From positions 62,001 through 126,000 of the forward strand of contig JAIVFH010000033.1 in assembly GCA_025765595.1 (NCBI GenBank): a stretch of 64,000 bases of DNA. The letters run 5' to 3'. The translations under genes were made by a program, and so were the position numbers. This DNA is from Obelidium mucronatum. Its lineage: Eukaryota > Chytridiomycota > Chytridiomycetes > Chytridiales > Chytriomycetaceae. Below are positions 11,413 to 21,797 of this stretch, in pieces (within the stretch, counting starts at the first letter, position 1; each line of letters starts with the position of its first letter). The notes under the pieces are model-generated. The model saw nothing but the letters and a program-made list of their open reading frames with translations. It was not told the DNA's origin and did no database searches.

Positions 11413-14400
11413 TCACAAACCAACCATTGCCTTCAGGGCTTTCGAATTCGCAGACCCCGTTTCTTTCACCATACTGGCAAACACCCCTCCTCCTTTAAGC
11501 AACAACTTCCTTGGAGAATCGAACTCAACAACATGTCCATTATCCAACACCAAAATTCTGTCAGCTTCCATAACCGTATTCAACCGATGCGCAATTGTCA
11601 GGATAGTAGCGTTGTGCATTGTCTCTTTGAGTGCCAACTGAATGAAATGATCCGTTTCCAAATCCACGTTGGCAGTACATTCATCAAGGACAATAAGTTT
11701 TGGACGTCTCAGGATCGCACGTGCAAGACAGAGCAGCTGTCTTTGGCCAACCGATAAATTCTCCCCAAGAGAATCAACTATTTTTCAACTGGCAGTCAGT
11801 CTGTTTTCTTCGCATTGGCTTTTTGTTAATATTTTTACCTGTCGCATTCAAGCCGCCGTCCATTGCTCCAACTGCAGTCTTCATACCGGCCGATTCAAGA
11901 GCGTTCCAAATATCGAGGTCAGAATGCTCCGATAAAGGGTCCAAGTTCGATCGCACTGTTCCGGAAAATAAAACAGGGTCTTGCGGAATAATGGATAGCC
12001 GCGATCGAAGGTCCTTCACTCCCAAGGTGGAGATATCGATTCCATCAATCGTGATCTTTCCAGAATCTGGTTCAAGGATACGAAACAAGGACAGCATTAA
12101 CGAACTTTTTCCAGATCCAGTCCTGAAATAAAAATGAAGCGGGTCGTGTTAATTCTGCAGATGAGTGGCTGGGTGAAATACACACAAACCTTCCGACCAC
12201 TCCAACTTTTTCGTGCTTGCCAATTTCTAGATTGATACTCTTGAGCACAAGGGGTAAATCGGGCTGATACCGCATAGACAAGCTCTCAAAAGTAATCCTG
12301 CCCTCCATCGGCCAATCAGGGGGCGGAGGCGGAGGCGAATTCCTCTCGTCATCAACAAGCACGGAAGACTCCACTTGAATATGTTTTGCATAATAATTCA
12401 AACGTTCTATCGATACCAGTTGAACTTCAGCATCTGTAAACTGCCGAATACATAACGACAACAACTGCGTAACTTGCAAAACATACGAAAGAGCCAACCC
12501 AATTAACGCTGGATTCGCAGTATCTCTCGTAATTACGCCGAAAAGTGCAGTAAACAGAATCAAACAATTCCCAATTATTTCAAGTCGGATTCCCAGCCAC
12601 CGCGCGGCTGTCGTTTGAATGTAGTACGGAGTGTTGTTCATGTCAATCAAAGAGTCGGTTCTGCGAATGAATCGAGATTGCTCGCGATAGGCGCGGATCG
12701 TGGAAACTCCCGTCATAGATTCGCTAACATGTGCGTACAAAGGACTCTATTGAAATCAAGAAAGGTTCTTATCGTCTGTTCTAAAATGAAATATGAATCA
12801 TGATTGATTACTAACGCGCGTCAAGGCATCCAATCGCTTCAACTCTCTGGCGTTGGCACGATACAAGGACTGGAAGTAATAATAAATGGCCATCAAGGGA
12901 ACGAGGAGCAAAAGGAACCAGCCACTCGTCACATAAGTGACCAGCGCAAACGTAGAGATTGCAGACCCAAAGGTGATCAGAAACAGACGTATGGCATCGG
13001 GAAGAGTGTTGTCAATAATGTCACAGTCACGAGAGAAGCGATTCAAAATTCTGCCAAGCGGATTTGTGTCGAAAAAAGAAATAGGTGCGTGTAGGACTCT
13101 CGTCAATGCCTAGATATGCTAGTTTATGAATTGAACGCTTCCTTTAAAACTCACCTTTTCGTGCAAAAGACGAGCGGCTTTTATCGCCCCAACAGCAACT
13201 AAGATGGAGAATAAAACCAAAAACAATGCTTGCGACAGCCCCAGGCCCATATAAATGTATAAATACTGGTTCGGGGTTAAGGTCGATATCGATTGATTCG
13301 TCCAAAATACAAGCCACATGTCGTTCGCCACTTTGCCGACCTATAAGTATTCTCGTAAGTTCAAAATGATTACAGTACGCCTAATGTACCTGTGCAAGGA
13401 TGAGGACAAAAAGCATAAGGAGCAAAAACCAGCGACCACCCATTGCTATTGCAAATGATATAAATATTGAGCTCTTTATACCTCCCTCGCTTTTTTCTTC
13501 TGCCTTGATTAACATCCCTTTTGAAGAAGACAGCGGAACGGTATTCGTCGATATGGGGGTTGGATTCACTTCGGTTGAACTGGAGTGACCAGCACCAGTC
13601 TGGGCGACCGCCTTGGTTTGAGCAGCCAAATCTAACTCAGAAGTTGTTGGTATCCCACCGTAACTGTTCATGAGGTCTGCAAAGTCTCCATTTCGTCGCA
13701 TCAGTTCATTGAACGTTCCAAATTCGGCTATGCGACCCTCCTTCATGGTCAATATATAGTCGCATTGAGGAACAAAATGGAGCTGATGTGTTACAAGAAG
13801 CCTGGTTTTTTTACTCAAAACCCCTTGAATGCATTCTTCGAAAATGTGTTTTCCCACATTCGCTGAATAGCAATTTACTATTAATATTTATCATATTATG
13901 GCGAATACTTACCATCCACCGCGCTCAAGGGATCGTCGAGCAAGACAATATCTGCATCAAAGAAACACAGTCTTGCAATCGAGACTCTTGCCTTCTGACC
14001 CCCACTCAGATTGATCCCCTTTTCTCCAATTTCAGCGCTATCTCCGCCACTTAAAACTTGCAAGTCTTTGCGCAGGGCACACGCGTCGATGGCTGTGTTG
14101 TATTTCTTCTCATTGAAAGGCAACCCAAAGAGGATATTCTCCTTCAAAGAAGTATTCATGATCCATGGTTGCTGAGGAGCATATCCTACTGAACCAGAGA
14201 AGATGACTTTGGCAGACGGCGTGCAGGGCTTTAGTTGTCCAACTAGAGCAGAGAGGAGTGATGATTTCCCGCTTCCTACGGCGCCAACAATTGCCACCAG
14301 AGAGCCTTTGGGGATTGAGAATTCGACATCGGATAGTGTCTTGCGGAATATAGGGATAGCAGAATCGTCATAGCCATTCGACAAGGATGAAGGCTGTGCC

Positions 14401-15948
14401 ATGTCTGGCACAGTTTCCTTGACCTGAATATTTCCTTCACTGGAACTGAGCAGCGGGGCTTCTGTGCCATCTTCTACTAATGGACTTGCGTCGTTTGATT
14501 CTGAAGTCTCCCACACAAAATCTCCGTGTTCAACAACAATAGCATTTTGTTCCTCTTCGGTGATCTGCCGATACTCTGGCTCAAACGTCAGTTCACTACT
14601 TTCCAGCAACGCCTGTATTCTCTCTACAGCAACTTTCGCGTCGGCATAGGACCCAAGAATAATAGGAGACCATTGAATAGGGTTTCGGAGATTATTAAAC
14701 AGAGCAAGAGACGTGAAAATTACGACACCATCAAAGACGGGGCTGATGAGAAAGTAAACCGCAAAACTGATGCCTGCAGCCAAAACAGGCAGCGCAAACC
14801 CAGAAGCTGTGATCACGGATCGAATCAAATTTGCATTAACAACTGCCTCTAGCTCTTTGGTTCGGATTTCGCTGACGCGAGCAAGAAACGAGTTTTCCCA
14901 GCTGAAGAATTTGATGATTCGGATGCTGGAGAGTGTTTCCGAAATAGTTCGAATTCTTTGATCTGTTGTCATAGCATTTTGTTTTCGCAGTTTGACAAGC
15001 CATCGAATGACATAGATTTGAAGTGGAATGGTAAACAATAGCATAGCAACGCCGGCGAGAGAAGCCGGCCCAAGAACCCAAAGAAGAAACGATACAACGT
15101 ATACAGTTTGTACTATATATGACCACGCAAGATGAAAAAACACAAGAAACAGGTCCAGTCTCACAAGATCTGTTGAAATAATGTTTGTGATTCGTCCTGC
15201 ATTAAATTCTTGACGTGCTGCTCCAGACAATCGTAAAGATTTCCGATACGCAACAGCAGTTAATGCGCCGCGAACTATCATGCCGTATTTATTGCACCGC
15301 TGGAAGAAGAACCCAAATGTAACGGAAGCAATCATTGAAACCAAGAATATCCCAATAGCATAAGCGTATCCAAGACTGGCAGAGCTTCCTTGAGTTGAAA
15401 ATGTTTGAATGTATGTAATCAGTCCTTTCATGATGAGAGGGGCAGAACAGAAACCAGTGTCGGAAATAAACTTGATCTGTTTGGTGTTAAAATGACGTTA
15501 GCAGTCCGTGCTGAATTTGAAAGTAAACACTTAGAAGTTTTCAGCTTACTATGCCGATCATAAAATACTTAGGGCCCAGAATCTTTATGATGATTGTTTT
15601 GACACTCGGTTTGACAGGGTTGAGAACGCCTTCTTTGACGCCAGCCTCGTACTTGGCAGCTTGATCACGCCACAGCTGTTCGAACTGATCCGCAAATTGT
15701 GCTACTTCTAGTTCAGGCTGCAGTTTGTACAAATGCTCCAGGTCAAGAGTGTTTTTGTGGCCATAGCGGAGAAGTGGATTGAGCCCTGGAGGAGAGGTCA
15801 TCATATCAGTCGCACGAAGGGAGCTGGTTTTGGCTCTTCTTACATGAAAACAAACAGAAAGAGATGGCATTTGAATGGTACTCTGGCCATTCACGTTGCT
15901 CCAATGTTGGCTTTTCTGCCATTTTAATTTTAGTTCCGGATGGATCAT
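11413..15948 (-). CDS. ABCC-family (MRP type) ABC transporter
   Basis: Eight exons give roughly 1,370 residues with the layout of a short MRP: an N-terminal [21 protein letters not shown] segment, membrane domain 1, nucleotide-binding domain 1 (Walker [10 protein letters not shown], signature LSGGQKAR, Walker [13 protein letters not shown]), a Ser/Thr-rich linker, membrane domain 2, and nucleotide-binding domain 2 ([35 protein letters not shown]-loop IAHRLNT). The degenerate first and canonical second site pattern is usual in ABCC proteins. No extra N-terminal five-helix domain is encoded, as in ABCC4/5. Members export organic anions, drugs and conjugates; the substrate here is unknown. In domain 2 the Walker B Glu of ABCC proteins is present (DECTA). 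It is head to head with PSMD10, 48 bases between start codons. Confidence 0.93.
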
Positions 15949-15996
15949 GACAAATCACGACCGTGATGATTCCATCATACCAGTGATACCACCTTC

Positions 15997-17016
15997 ATGC
16001 TTGCCCCCAATCCTCCTCGCAAGACATTTGGCTCTATTCCGATGGAAAACTTGTTGCAAATAATATTTCAAATGACAATTCCAAAACCACTTTCAGCCCA
16101 AACCATCCAAGTTGCTGCATTCAACGGCGCCTTAGATGTTGTCAAGTCTCTTGTAGACGCCCAGCCAAGCGCCGTAAAGAGCATTGATGAAGACCAAAGA
16201 AGTGAGTGGACTGTGACTGGGTGGCCACTCTGTCTAACGGTTAATACGGTAATACCTTAGCGGCGCTGCATTGGGCTGCTTCTGGAAAACACATCAATGT
16301 AGTTGAATATTTAATCTCGAAAGGTGCTGATGTTAATGCACAAGACGATGTGAGTTGTCTGTCAAATCAAACACAAAACAAAACCAACATCGAAACCAAG
16401 GCGAAATGGACCCCACTTATGATTGCCGCATCCGTCGGTGCTGGGCCGATTGCCGACTTTCTTATCATCAATGGCGCTGACGTGAACCTCCAAAACGAGA
16501 ACAAACAAACACCGTTATTCTACGCAGCGAGTAAAGGCTGGCTCGATTTGTACGATTTTCTTGTTTGAAGTGTTTTTGTAGATGCTTTGTTGATGGGCCG
16601 TTTGTACAATTAGGTGTTCGTTGCTGATAAACAATGGAGCTCGAATCAATGTCCGCGACAATTTGAACCAGGTTCCTTGAGTTTTAAATGCTTGGGCCCG
16701 CACTGTGTTTAGTGACCAATTATATGTATAGACGGCTCTCTATCGCGCGTGTTCCAGAGGAAATATTGCAATCGTGCGTTTGCTTCTCCAACAGGCCAAC
16801 GTCAAACTCGACATTGAAGACAAATCCGGAAACAGCGTTTTACATGTTGCCGTCGAAAATGGACAAGCTGAAATCGCTGTTTTGTTGGTGGAAGCTGGTG
16901 CAGAGATTGACTTGGAGAATCGCGAGAAGCAAAAGCCATTGGATCTTGCTCCTGACAGGAATGTAAAAACTTTCTTGGAACGCGCATGGGTGGAGGCGTC
17001 GGCGAGAAATCACTGA
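15997..17016 (+). CDS. PSMD10: Gankyrin / 26S proteasome chaperone Nas6 (ankyrin repeats)
   Basis: Five exons encode a small protein made almost entirely of ankyrin repeats: TALHWAASGKHINVVEYLIS, WTPLMIAASVGAGPIADFL, TPLFYAASKGWLDLCSLL, TALYRACSRGNIAIVRLLL and NSVLHVAVENGQAEIAVLL, ending KPLDLAPDRNVKTFLERAW. The number and order of repeats and the ending resemble gankyrin/Nas6, which binds the RPT3 subunit and assists assembly of the proteasome base. Generic ankyrin proteins are the alternative. In-frame ATGs also exist at 16042 and 16072; a start at one of these would lengthen the gap to the divergent ABCC gene and give a protein closer to the family length. Confidence 0.75.
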
Positions 17017-17139
17017 TTCTTGTACAATTTTGTAAATTGAGCGAGATTCATCGTATCAGATATTATTGCTTGTTAATGAACTCCAGTTAATAAATATGCT
17101 GGTTCTCACAAGTTGTGAATATTGTATCTTGAAAAAGCA

Positions 17140-18418
17140 ATGTTTCGTTTCATCGCCGGTCTTGCTCTTCTGTCTGCCTCTGTTTTTGCTGGCGGTCCAT
17201 CGAATGTCAACACCACACAAGTCAATATTGACCTTCTTGCATTGAACTCAACGCTGTTCAACATGCCCAAATGCGGCCAGCAATGCTTCCAAATCGCATA
17301 CGGCGGAGCTCCATCGATTTTGGTGACCTGGAGATTTTGAATTCCAAGACATGTTCACTTGCTTGCAGAGGTATATAGAAGCTATTCAACCTTATGACCT
17401 CTAACAGTATCTGCGACATTCTATGCAGAGAAGCGATTCTTCCGGCTGTTGCTGCCTGTGCGCAAGATCAATGCACCGGCGCTGATGTCAGTGCCTGCTG
17501 CAAACTCCTTGCAACTCTACAATCAAAGTTGTGCAACTCTCTGGTCTGACTTCCTGATCACTGATCCAGTAGCGCAAGTTGCCGCTCTTCCAACATGTAT
17601 CAAATCATGCTTTCCCGTTCCTTTCACTCCACCACAACTCTGCAACGCCACATTCATCACAGATTCAAACACTTGCGTTGGAGCAAACCCATGCAATTCA
17701 ACGGCAGCAACCGATGCATACTACAATGCTATTCTTCCACCTTTTGCATGTCTTACTTACACATCCAAGACCGCTGGTAATGATGCTGCACAGCTTATTC
17801 TCAACAACGCCAAGGGTCTCGCATCGCTCACAAGCGGCGCGTTGGACGCAACTGTCTGTTTAAAGGACGCCTTAAACACAACAACCATTGATAAGTCTTC
17901 TATCATCAACGCATTGTGCTCACAAGTCAACTATCCTTCCATTAATCACCCCTTGCCTTGGACCCCTGGCTGAGTTTTCCATTTTTGAAGGAAAATGCTA
18001 CATTGCGCTATTGAATCAAGCTGGTTCTAACCCTGCTTTACGTATTGCTGCTGCTTTGGAATCTGTCGGTGCGTGTGGAGAGGGATGTCTGGCCAACATC
18101 ACGAGCTTTGACACTGCGACACTGACGCAGATTTGCCAAAAGGATGCGTTTGCTGGAGTCAAGAGTTGTTTGGAGACTTCGTGTTTGGCTTATGATAACG
18201 CCACTGAGACTTCTTACACTGAGTTTCAAGTTGCTCTTGGCGGTTCATTTGCCAGTCAGTGCAAGGCGCTTTTGGCACCTACCGCCGTGTATGGATATGA
18301 TGCTTCTTATGGAGTAGCAACGGGAAAGATTCCGGCGCAAACTGGATTGTATTCTGGAGCGTCTGCAACTTTGATGGCAGCAAGTGTGGTCCTTGCTGCT
18401 GCATTCCTTGTATTGTAG
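17140..18418 (+). pseudogene. Broken gene for Cys-rich, CFEM-like GPI-anchored surface protein
   Basis: The start is clear: MFRFIAGLALLSASVFAGG is a signal peptide. It is followed by Cys-rich segments (KCGQQCFQIAYGG; KTCSLACREAILPAVAACAQ; LPTCIKSCFPV; VGACGEGCLANI; KSCLETSCLAYDN) in spacings that recall CFEM repeats. The last residues, GASATLMAASVVLAAAFLVL, are a hydrophobic tail typical of GPI signals. The reading frame has to change near 17325 (a TTTT run), near 17515 and near 17960 (a CCCC run), and no splice sites explain all three. An intron at about 17371-17429 is plausible. Either the copy is decaying or the sequence has homopolymer errors; neighbouring genes read cleanly. Expected location of an intact product: cell wall or plasma membrane outer face. 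Confidence 0.6.
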
Positions 18419-18655
18419 AACATTATTATATAGAATCGTTATAGTTTAGAATAAATATGGGTTCATTCCTCATCATTTCATTACACCAAAATTCAGGTGT
18501 CCAGCAAGCCGTTCGTTGGAAATGGAAAGATAAATAACACTTCATTAATTTTAAAGATATTCCGTCAGTCCAACCACTCTCTCTCTCTCTCTATGCAATG
18601 TGATGCTCGGCTCTAACACTTTTTTACTTAACAATTATGAACTACTTTACACAAC

Positions 18656-18727
18656 GCAGTAGTTGTATAGTGGTATTATGCCTGCCTTCCAAGCATGCGA
18701 ACCCGGGTTCGAATCCCGGCTACTGCA
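18656..18727 (+). tRNA. tRNA-Gly (anticodon TCC)
   Basis: A 72-base cloverleaf: 5' GCAGTAG pairs with 3' CTACTGC, the D-arm contains the A-box-like TTGTATAGTGGTATTAT, the anticodon loop is CTTCCAA with TCC, and the T-arm contains CGGGTTCGAATCCCG (B box). There is no intron. The last base before CCA addition is A at 18727. A short T-rich stretch (TTTTTTT at about 18760) downstream may serve as the Pol III terminator. Confidence 0.93.
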
Positions 18728-19213
18728 CTTTGTTCGAATCTGTGCACAAAGACTAAAATTTTTTTGGCCAAATTCTCTTTCATGTCCTTCACATGTACTT
18801 GAACGCGGAGAGAGAGTGTTGTGTGTGTGTGTATGTGTGGGTTTTCGCATTGTATTTTCAAAATTCCAAAAATGCAAAGAGTAAGTGTGGCGTATGTTGA
18901 CAGAGTATCTGGCTGGTCCAGAACCTGTGTTCGATGAATCAACATCGAATTGTCATTTAATTGTTCAAACACTGAATAAATGTATAATTGATTTATTAAT
19001 ACATTATATTACGTATTTACGTTCAATCGCCAATGTGTATGCGGTCGCAGTCTGTAGAGAATGCGGAGCGTACAACATTGGAAGAGAGCCATAGCGCTGG
19101 GTCGCGCATGTAGCTGGAGATTGATTAAGTAAAAGGGTAATAGAATAGTTTATTGGAATAAATACAATACACATATATTAGTGGTGTCGTAGTTTAGAGA
19201 GTATCTGCTTGCG

Positions 19214-19239
19214 ATCTGAAACACCCCCGTGTTTCAGAT
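19214..19239. repeat. Perfect 11-bp hairpin
   Basis: ATCTGAAACAC, a CCCC loop and GTGTTTCAGAT form a perfect inverted repeat of 11 bp. It lies in a gene-free stretch between the tRNA-Gly and the first peptide gene. The flanking GTAGTTTAGAGAGTATCTGC has some likeness to a tRNA D-arm, but no cloverleaf can be completed. Confidence 0.7.
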
Positions 19240-19364
19240 ATGAGGCAATGCCCTATAAATACAGGACATCGCAGTGTTAGTAAAGAAGAATATATTCTCG
19301 CTACGAAATGAGTGCTACACGCACCTGTGACCCTACGCAGATTCTCTGACATATGTAACAGGTA

Positions 19365-19475
19365 AAATTCCTTTAAAAAAAAACCGGGGCGGCGTGGCGT
19401 TTGTAAAATTCCAAAAAAAGAAAACGGGCGGCGTGGCGTTTGCAAAATTCCAAAAAAAGAAATCGAGGGCAACTG
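19365..19475 (+). repeat. Tandem 'TAAAATTCCAAAAAAAGAAA' units upstream of peptide gene 1
   Basis: Three units of about 39 bases each have the form (G)TAAAATTC-C-AAAAAAAGAAAAC followed by GGGCGGCGTGGCGTTT. They end about 20 bases before the TATA box of the first tiny-peptide gene. The same motif, with a changed GC part (GCTCGGCGTTG), occurs upstream of peptide genes 2 and 3, which suggests a shared promoter module. Confidence 0.75.
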
Positions 19476-19496
19476 AAAAATTGAGGCAACCGTGAC

Positions 19497-19504
19497 TATA
19501 AAAG
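19497..19504 (+). promoter_or_regulatory. TATA box of peptide gene 1
   Basis: TATAAAAG in the context GTGACTATAAAAGGGAACAG lies 54 bases before the ATG. The same context, GACTATAAAAAGGGGAGG, precedes the two other peptide genes. Confidence 0.7.
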
Positions 19505-19550
19505 GGAACAGGTATCGTTCGGCCATTGAAGTTACAACACCCAAAAGAAG

Positions 19551-19676
19551 ATGAAGCTTGTTTTTGCAATTGCCGTCCTTGTTGCCTCTGTCCTTGCCGG
19601 CGGCGGCGGCGGCAACGGCGGCGGACAGAAGCCTCCTGTTCCCAGCCCGCTAGTCCCGACTAGCGGCCCTTACTAA
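19551..19676 (+). CDS. Tiny secreted Gly/Pro-rich peptide precursor (copy 1)
   Basis: A 41-residue intronless frame begins MKLVFAIAVLVASVLAG, a short but complete signal peptide with the likely cut after VLA. The mature part is about 25 residues: a Gly-rich stretch (GGGGGNGGGQ) followed by a Pro-rich tail (KPPVPSPLVPTSGPY). The signal peptide core AVLVASVLAG is identical to that of the two copies downstream while the mature part differs. The gene has a well-placed TATA box, a repeat-built upstream region, and a 3' region (ATTAATAAGCC, AATAATCAG) shared with the other copies, so it looks like a real transcription unit despite its size. Function unknown; a structural wall peptide or a signalling peptide are both possible. 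Confidence 0.65.
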   Translation: MKLVFAIAVLVASVLAGGGGGNGGGQKPPVPSPLVPTSGPY

Positions 19677-20141
19677 GAGGCGTCAAAAGAACAATGCACT
19701 CGATTGCAAACTTGTTATTCTTGAGTTTTTCTCTTTGAGTTTTTGCCTTAAGATTAATAAGCCACAAATAATCAGCGAATAAAGCATATAATAATAATAA
19801 TAACTAATTGTCACCAGACGAAAGCGTGGTTTCGCTGCCGCCACGTCATCGCACCCACCGTAGACAGCAGCGACAGAAGCGCGAGGGCCCTTTTTGGCTG
19901 GGCCTTCGTTTCGCGGATGACATCAAGAAGCGGTTTCCTGTGACTAAACCAAAAGGGTTAACAAAAGTTCTTGTTGTGGCTGCTTCGCCCTGTGCTGGTC
20001 CGTCGTCGCCCAGTGTTTGCCCCTCTGACTCTGTTTCACAAGTATCGCAAGCATCCAGTTCCAGCAGCATGTTGCAATCTGGTCAACGTACGGTTCGTCC
20101 TGGGTCGCCTCTTGCGAACAACGTGGTCATATGTCTACCCT
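19677..20141. other. 3' region of peptide gene 1 and gene-free DNA
   Basis: The first 130 bases carry the conserved downstream block of the peptide genes with AATAAAGC poly(A)-like signals near 19785. The rest contains one open frame (about 110 codons without an ATG) of unconvincing Ser/Pro-rich composition; I see no supported gene. Confidence 0.4.
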
Positions 20142-20217
20142 GATACATGTATAGTATACAGTATACATGTATAATTTGTATACTAAAACTCACTATACAT
20201 GTATACTGGAAAACCCT
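20142..20217. repeat. AT-rich cluster of TATACATGTATA palindromes
   Basis: Overlapping self-complementary words (TATACATGTATA, AGTATACAGTATACATG, TATACATGTATACTGG) fill about 75 bases. Two copies of the 12-base palindrome can base-pair with each other or form cruciforms. No gene overlaps it. Confidence 0.6.
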
Positions 20218-20228
20218 ATTTTTAACAG

Positions 20229-20282
20229 TACTTGTACAGTGGTTATTATGCCGGCCCCGACCGGTGTTCAAATCCCATTTAA
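20229..20282 (+). other. tRNA-like fragment (A- and B-box remnants)
   Basis: CTTGTACAGTGGTTATTATGCC resembles the D-arm of the tRNA-Gly at 18.66 kb, and GGTGTTCAAATCCC resembles a B box. The anticodon arm is replaced by GGCCCCGACCGG and there is no matching acceptor stem. It could be a tRNA-derived SINE head or a tRNA relic. Confidence 0.35.
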
Positions 20283-20339
20283 TGGAAGTGCGGCATGGCG
20301 TAAGAATTTGGCAATTCCAAGCAGCATGGGTTTCCTTTT

Positions 20340-20606
20340 TAATATTCCAGGTAAAATTCTAAAACAAGGAAAAGGCAAACTGAGGTAAAATTCTAAAAAA
20401 AGAAAACGCTCGGCGTTGTGGCTGTAAAATTCCAAAAAAAGAAACCGAGGCAAGACTGAAAAAATTGAGGCGACCGCGACAACTCCAAAAAAAAAAGGAA
20501 ACGGCTTAAAATTCTAGGTTCTAAAAAAAGAAAACGCTCGGCGTTGCGGCTGTAAAATTCCAAAAAAAGAAACCGAGGCAACACTGAAAAATTGAGGCGA
20601 CCGTGA
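20340..20606 (+). repeat. Tandem promoter units upstream of peptide gene 2
   Basis: Five or six imperfect units built on TAAAATTC(C/T)AAAAAAAGAAA alternate with GCTCGGCGTTG(T/C)GGCTG and CCGAGGCAA(C/G)ACTG segments up to the TATA box at 20608. The A-tract/GC alternation has a period of about 40 bases, and the order of units is repeated once within the region. Confidence 0.75.
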
Positions 20607-20607
20607 C

Positions 20608-20616
20608 TATAAAAAG
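20608..20616 (+). promoter_or_regulatory. TATA box of peptide gene 2
   Basis: TATAAAAAG in GTGACTATAAAAAGGGGAGG, 65 bases before the ATG at 20673. Confidence 0.7.
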
Positions 20617-20672
20617 GGGAGGTAATCATCCTTCCCTTGAAATCATAAAAAAAAAAAGAATCCAAAAAGAAG

Positions 20673-20774
20673 ATGAACAAGTTTATCATTGCCATGGCCG
20701 TCCTTGTTGCCTCTGTCCTTGCCGGCACCGGAATGCCTCCACCAATTAACATGAAACCGTCACCCAAGCCATAA
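20673..20774 (+). CDS. Tiny secreted Pro/Met peptide precursor (copy 2)
   Basis: A 33-residue intronless frame. MNKFIIAMAVLVASVLA is a signal peptide; the predicted mature peptide after the cut is GTGMPPPINMKPSPKP, 16 residues, cationic and Pro-rich, with no Cys. The leader between TATA box and ATG (TCATCCTTCCCTTGAAATCATA, then an A run) and the 3' block are conserved with copy 3. The precursor is identical to copy 3 and shares its signal peptide core with copy 1. Size and lack of Cys argue against the usual fungal effector types; a secreted signalling or wall-associated peptide is possible, without evidence for either. Confidence 0.68.
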   Translation: MNKFIIAMAVLVASVLAGTGMPPPINMKPSPKP

Positions 20775-20961
20775 TCGGCAAAAAACAAAAACATAGTATA
20801 CACTCGATTGCCAAGCTTGTTATTCTTTAGTTTTTCTCTTTGGAGTTTTTTTTCCTTGAGATTAATAAGCCTCTAATAATCAGTGAAATAAAAGCGAATA
20901 ATAACAAAAATAAGTGATTAATTGATCGATTGATAAACAAAAAAAAAGAAAGAAAAAAAGA

Positions 20962-21123
20962 ATGACGTGGGTCCGAATCGAAACCGCAGTCTGGTTGATG
21001 CAGCGTTGGGGAGTTCCTAAATCCATAACAGCCGCAATGTACTTTTACAAAGTGGCAGCAATACTTGGGTGTGTGGAAGCATTGCTTGGATTTGGGGTAT
21101 CTTTATGGGAAATTAGGGGATAA
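20962..21123 (+). CDS. Small hydrophobic ORF of 53 codons
   Basis: ATG at 20962, stop at 21121-21123. The product is aromatic- and Trp-rich at the start (MTWVRIETAVWLMQRWGVPK) and has a hydrophobic stretch (KVAAILGCVEALLGFGVSLW) that could be one membrane span. There is no recognisable promoter and no homologous copy in the window, so it may be chance. Confidence 0.25.
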   Translation: MTWVRIETAVWLMQRWGVPKSITAAMYFYKVAAILGCVEALLGFGVSLWEIRG

Positions 21124-21319
21124 AATGGAGTCGGCAGTTTGATGCTGTCGCCGGGGGAAGGGAAGTGACTGGGGAGAATTGGATCTTTCAAAAGGAAATG
21201 GCAACAAGCATTACGAAAAATGTCTTTTAACTGGGAATTTTTTTATGGCGTCTTGAACGGGGAGAGAGGCGGCGGTTTCGCGTTGTATTTTTGAAATTCC
21301 CAAAAATCGAAAAGCGGCA

Positions 21320-21620
21320 TGGCGTATGAAACATTCCAGGTAAAACTCCAAAAAAAAAGGAAACGGCATACCGAGGTAAAATTCTAAAAAAAGAAAACGG
21401 CATACCGAGGTAAAATTCTAAAAAAAGAAAACGCTCGGCGTTGTGGCTGTAAAATTCCAAAAAAAGAAACCGAGGCAACACTGAAAAAATTGAGGGAACC
21501 GCGACAACTCCAAAAAAAAAAGGAAACGGCTTAAAATTCCAGGTTCTAAAATAAGAAAACGCTCGGCGTTGCGGCTGTAAAATTCCAAAAAAAGAAACCG
21601 AGGCAACACTGAAAAATTGA
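21320..21620 (+). repeat. Tandem promoter units upstream of peptide gene 3
   Basis: Units of GTAAAA(T/C)TC(T/C)AAAAAAAGAAAACGGCATACCGAG come first, then the GCTCGGCGTTG and CCGAGGCAACACTG units as upstream of gene 2. Two additional GGCATACCGAG units are specific to this copy, showing that unit number changes between copies. Confidence 0.75.
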
Positions 21621-21632
21621 GGCGACCGCGAC

Positions 21633-21641
21633 TATAAAAAG
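21633..21641 (+). promoter_or_regulatory. TATA box of peptide gene 3
   Basis: TATAAAAAG in GCGACTATAAAAAGGGGAGG, 63 bases before the ATG at 21696. Confidence 0.7.
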
Positions 21642-21695
21642 GGGAGGTAATCATCCTTCCCTTGAAATCATAAAAAAAAAGAATCCAAAAAGAAG

Positions 21696-21797
21696 ATGAA
21701 CAAGTTTATCATTGCCATGGCCGTCCTTGTTGCCTCTGTCCTTGCTGGCACCGGAATGCCTCCACCAATTAACATGAAACCGTCACCCAAGCCATAA
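21696..21797 (+). CDS. Tiny secreted Pro/Met peptide precursor (copy 3)
   Basis: A second copy of the 33-residue precursor, identical in protein sequence to copy 2 (signal peptide MNKFIIAMAVLVASVLA, mature GTGMPPPINMKPSPKP), differing at a few silent or untranslated positions. The 3' block ends about 65 bases before the ATG of AK9, so the downstream gene's promoter overlaps the duplicated DNA. Confidence 0.68.
   Translation: MNKFIIAMAVLVASVLAGTGMPPPINMKPSPKP

Noticed and set aside
19808..20143. 111-codon Ser/Pro-rich plus-strand frame
   Set aside because: There is no ATG at its start, no recognisable motif, and no splice or promoter signals; likely chance in gene-free DNA.
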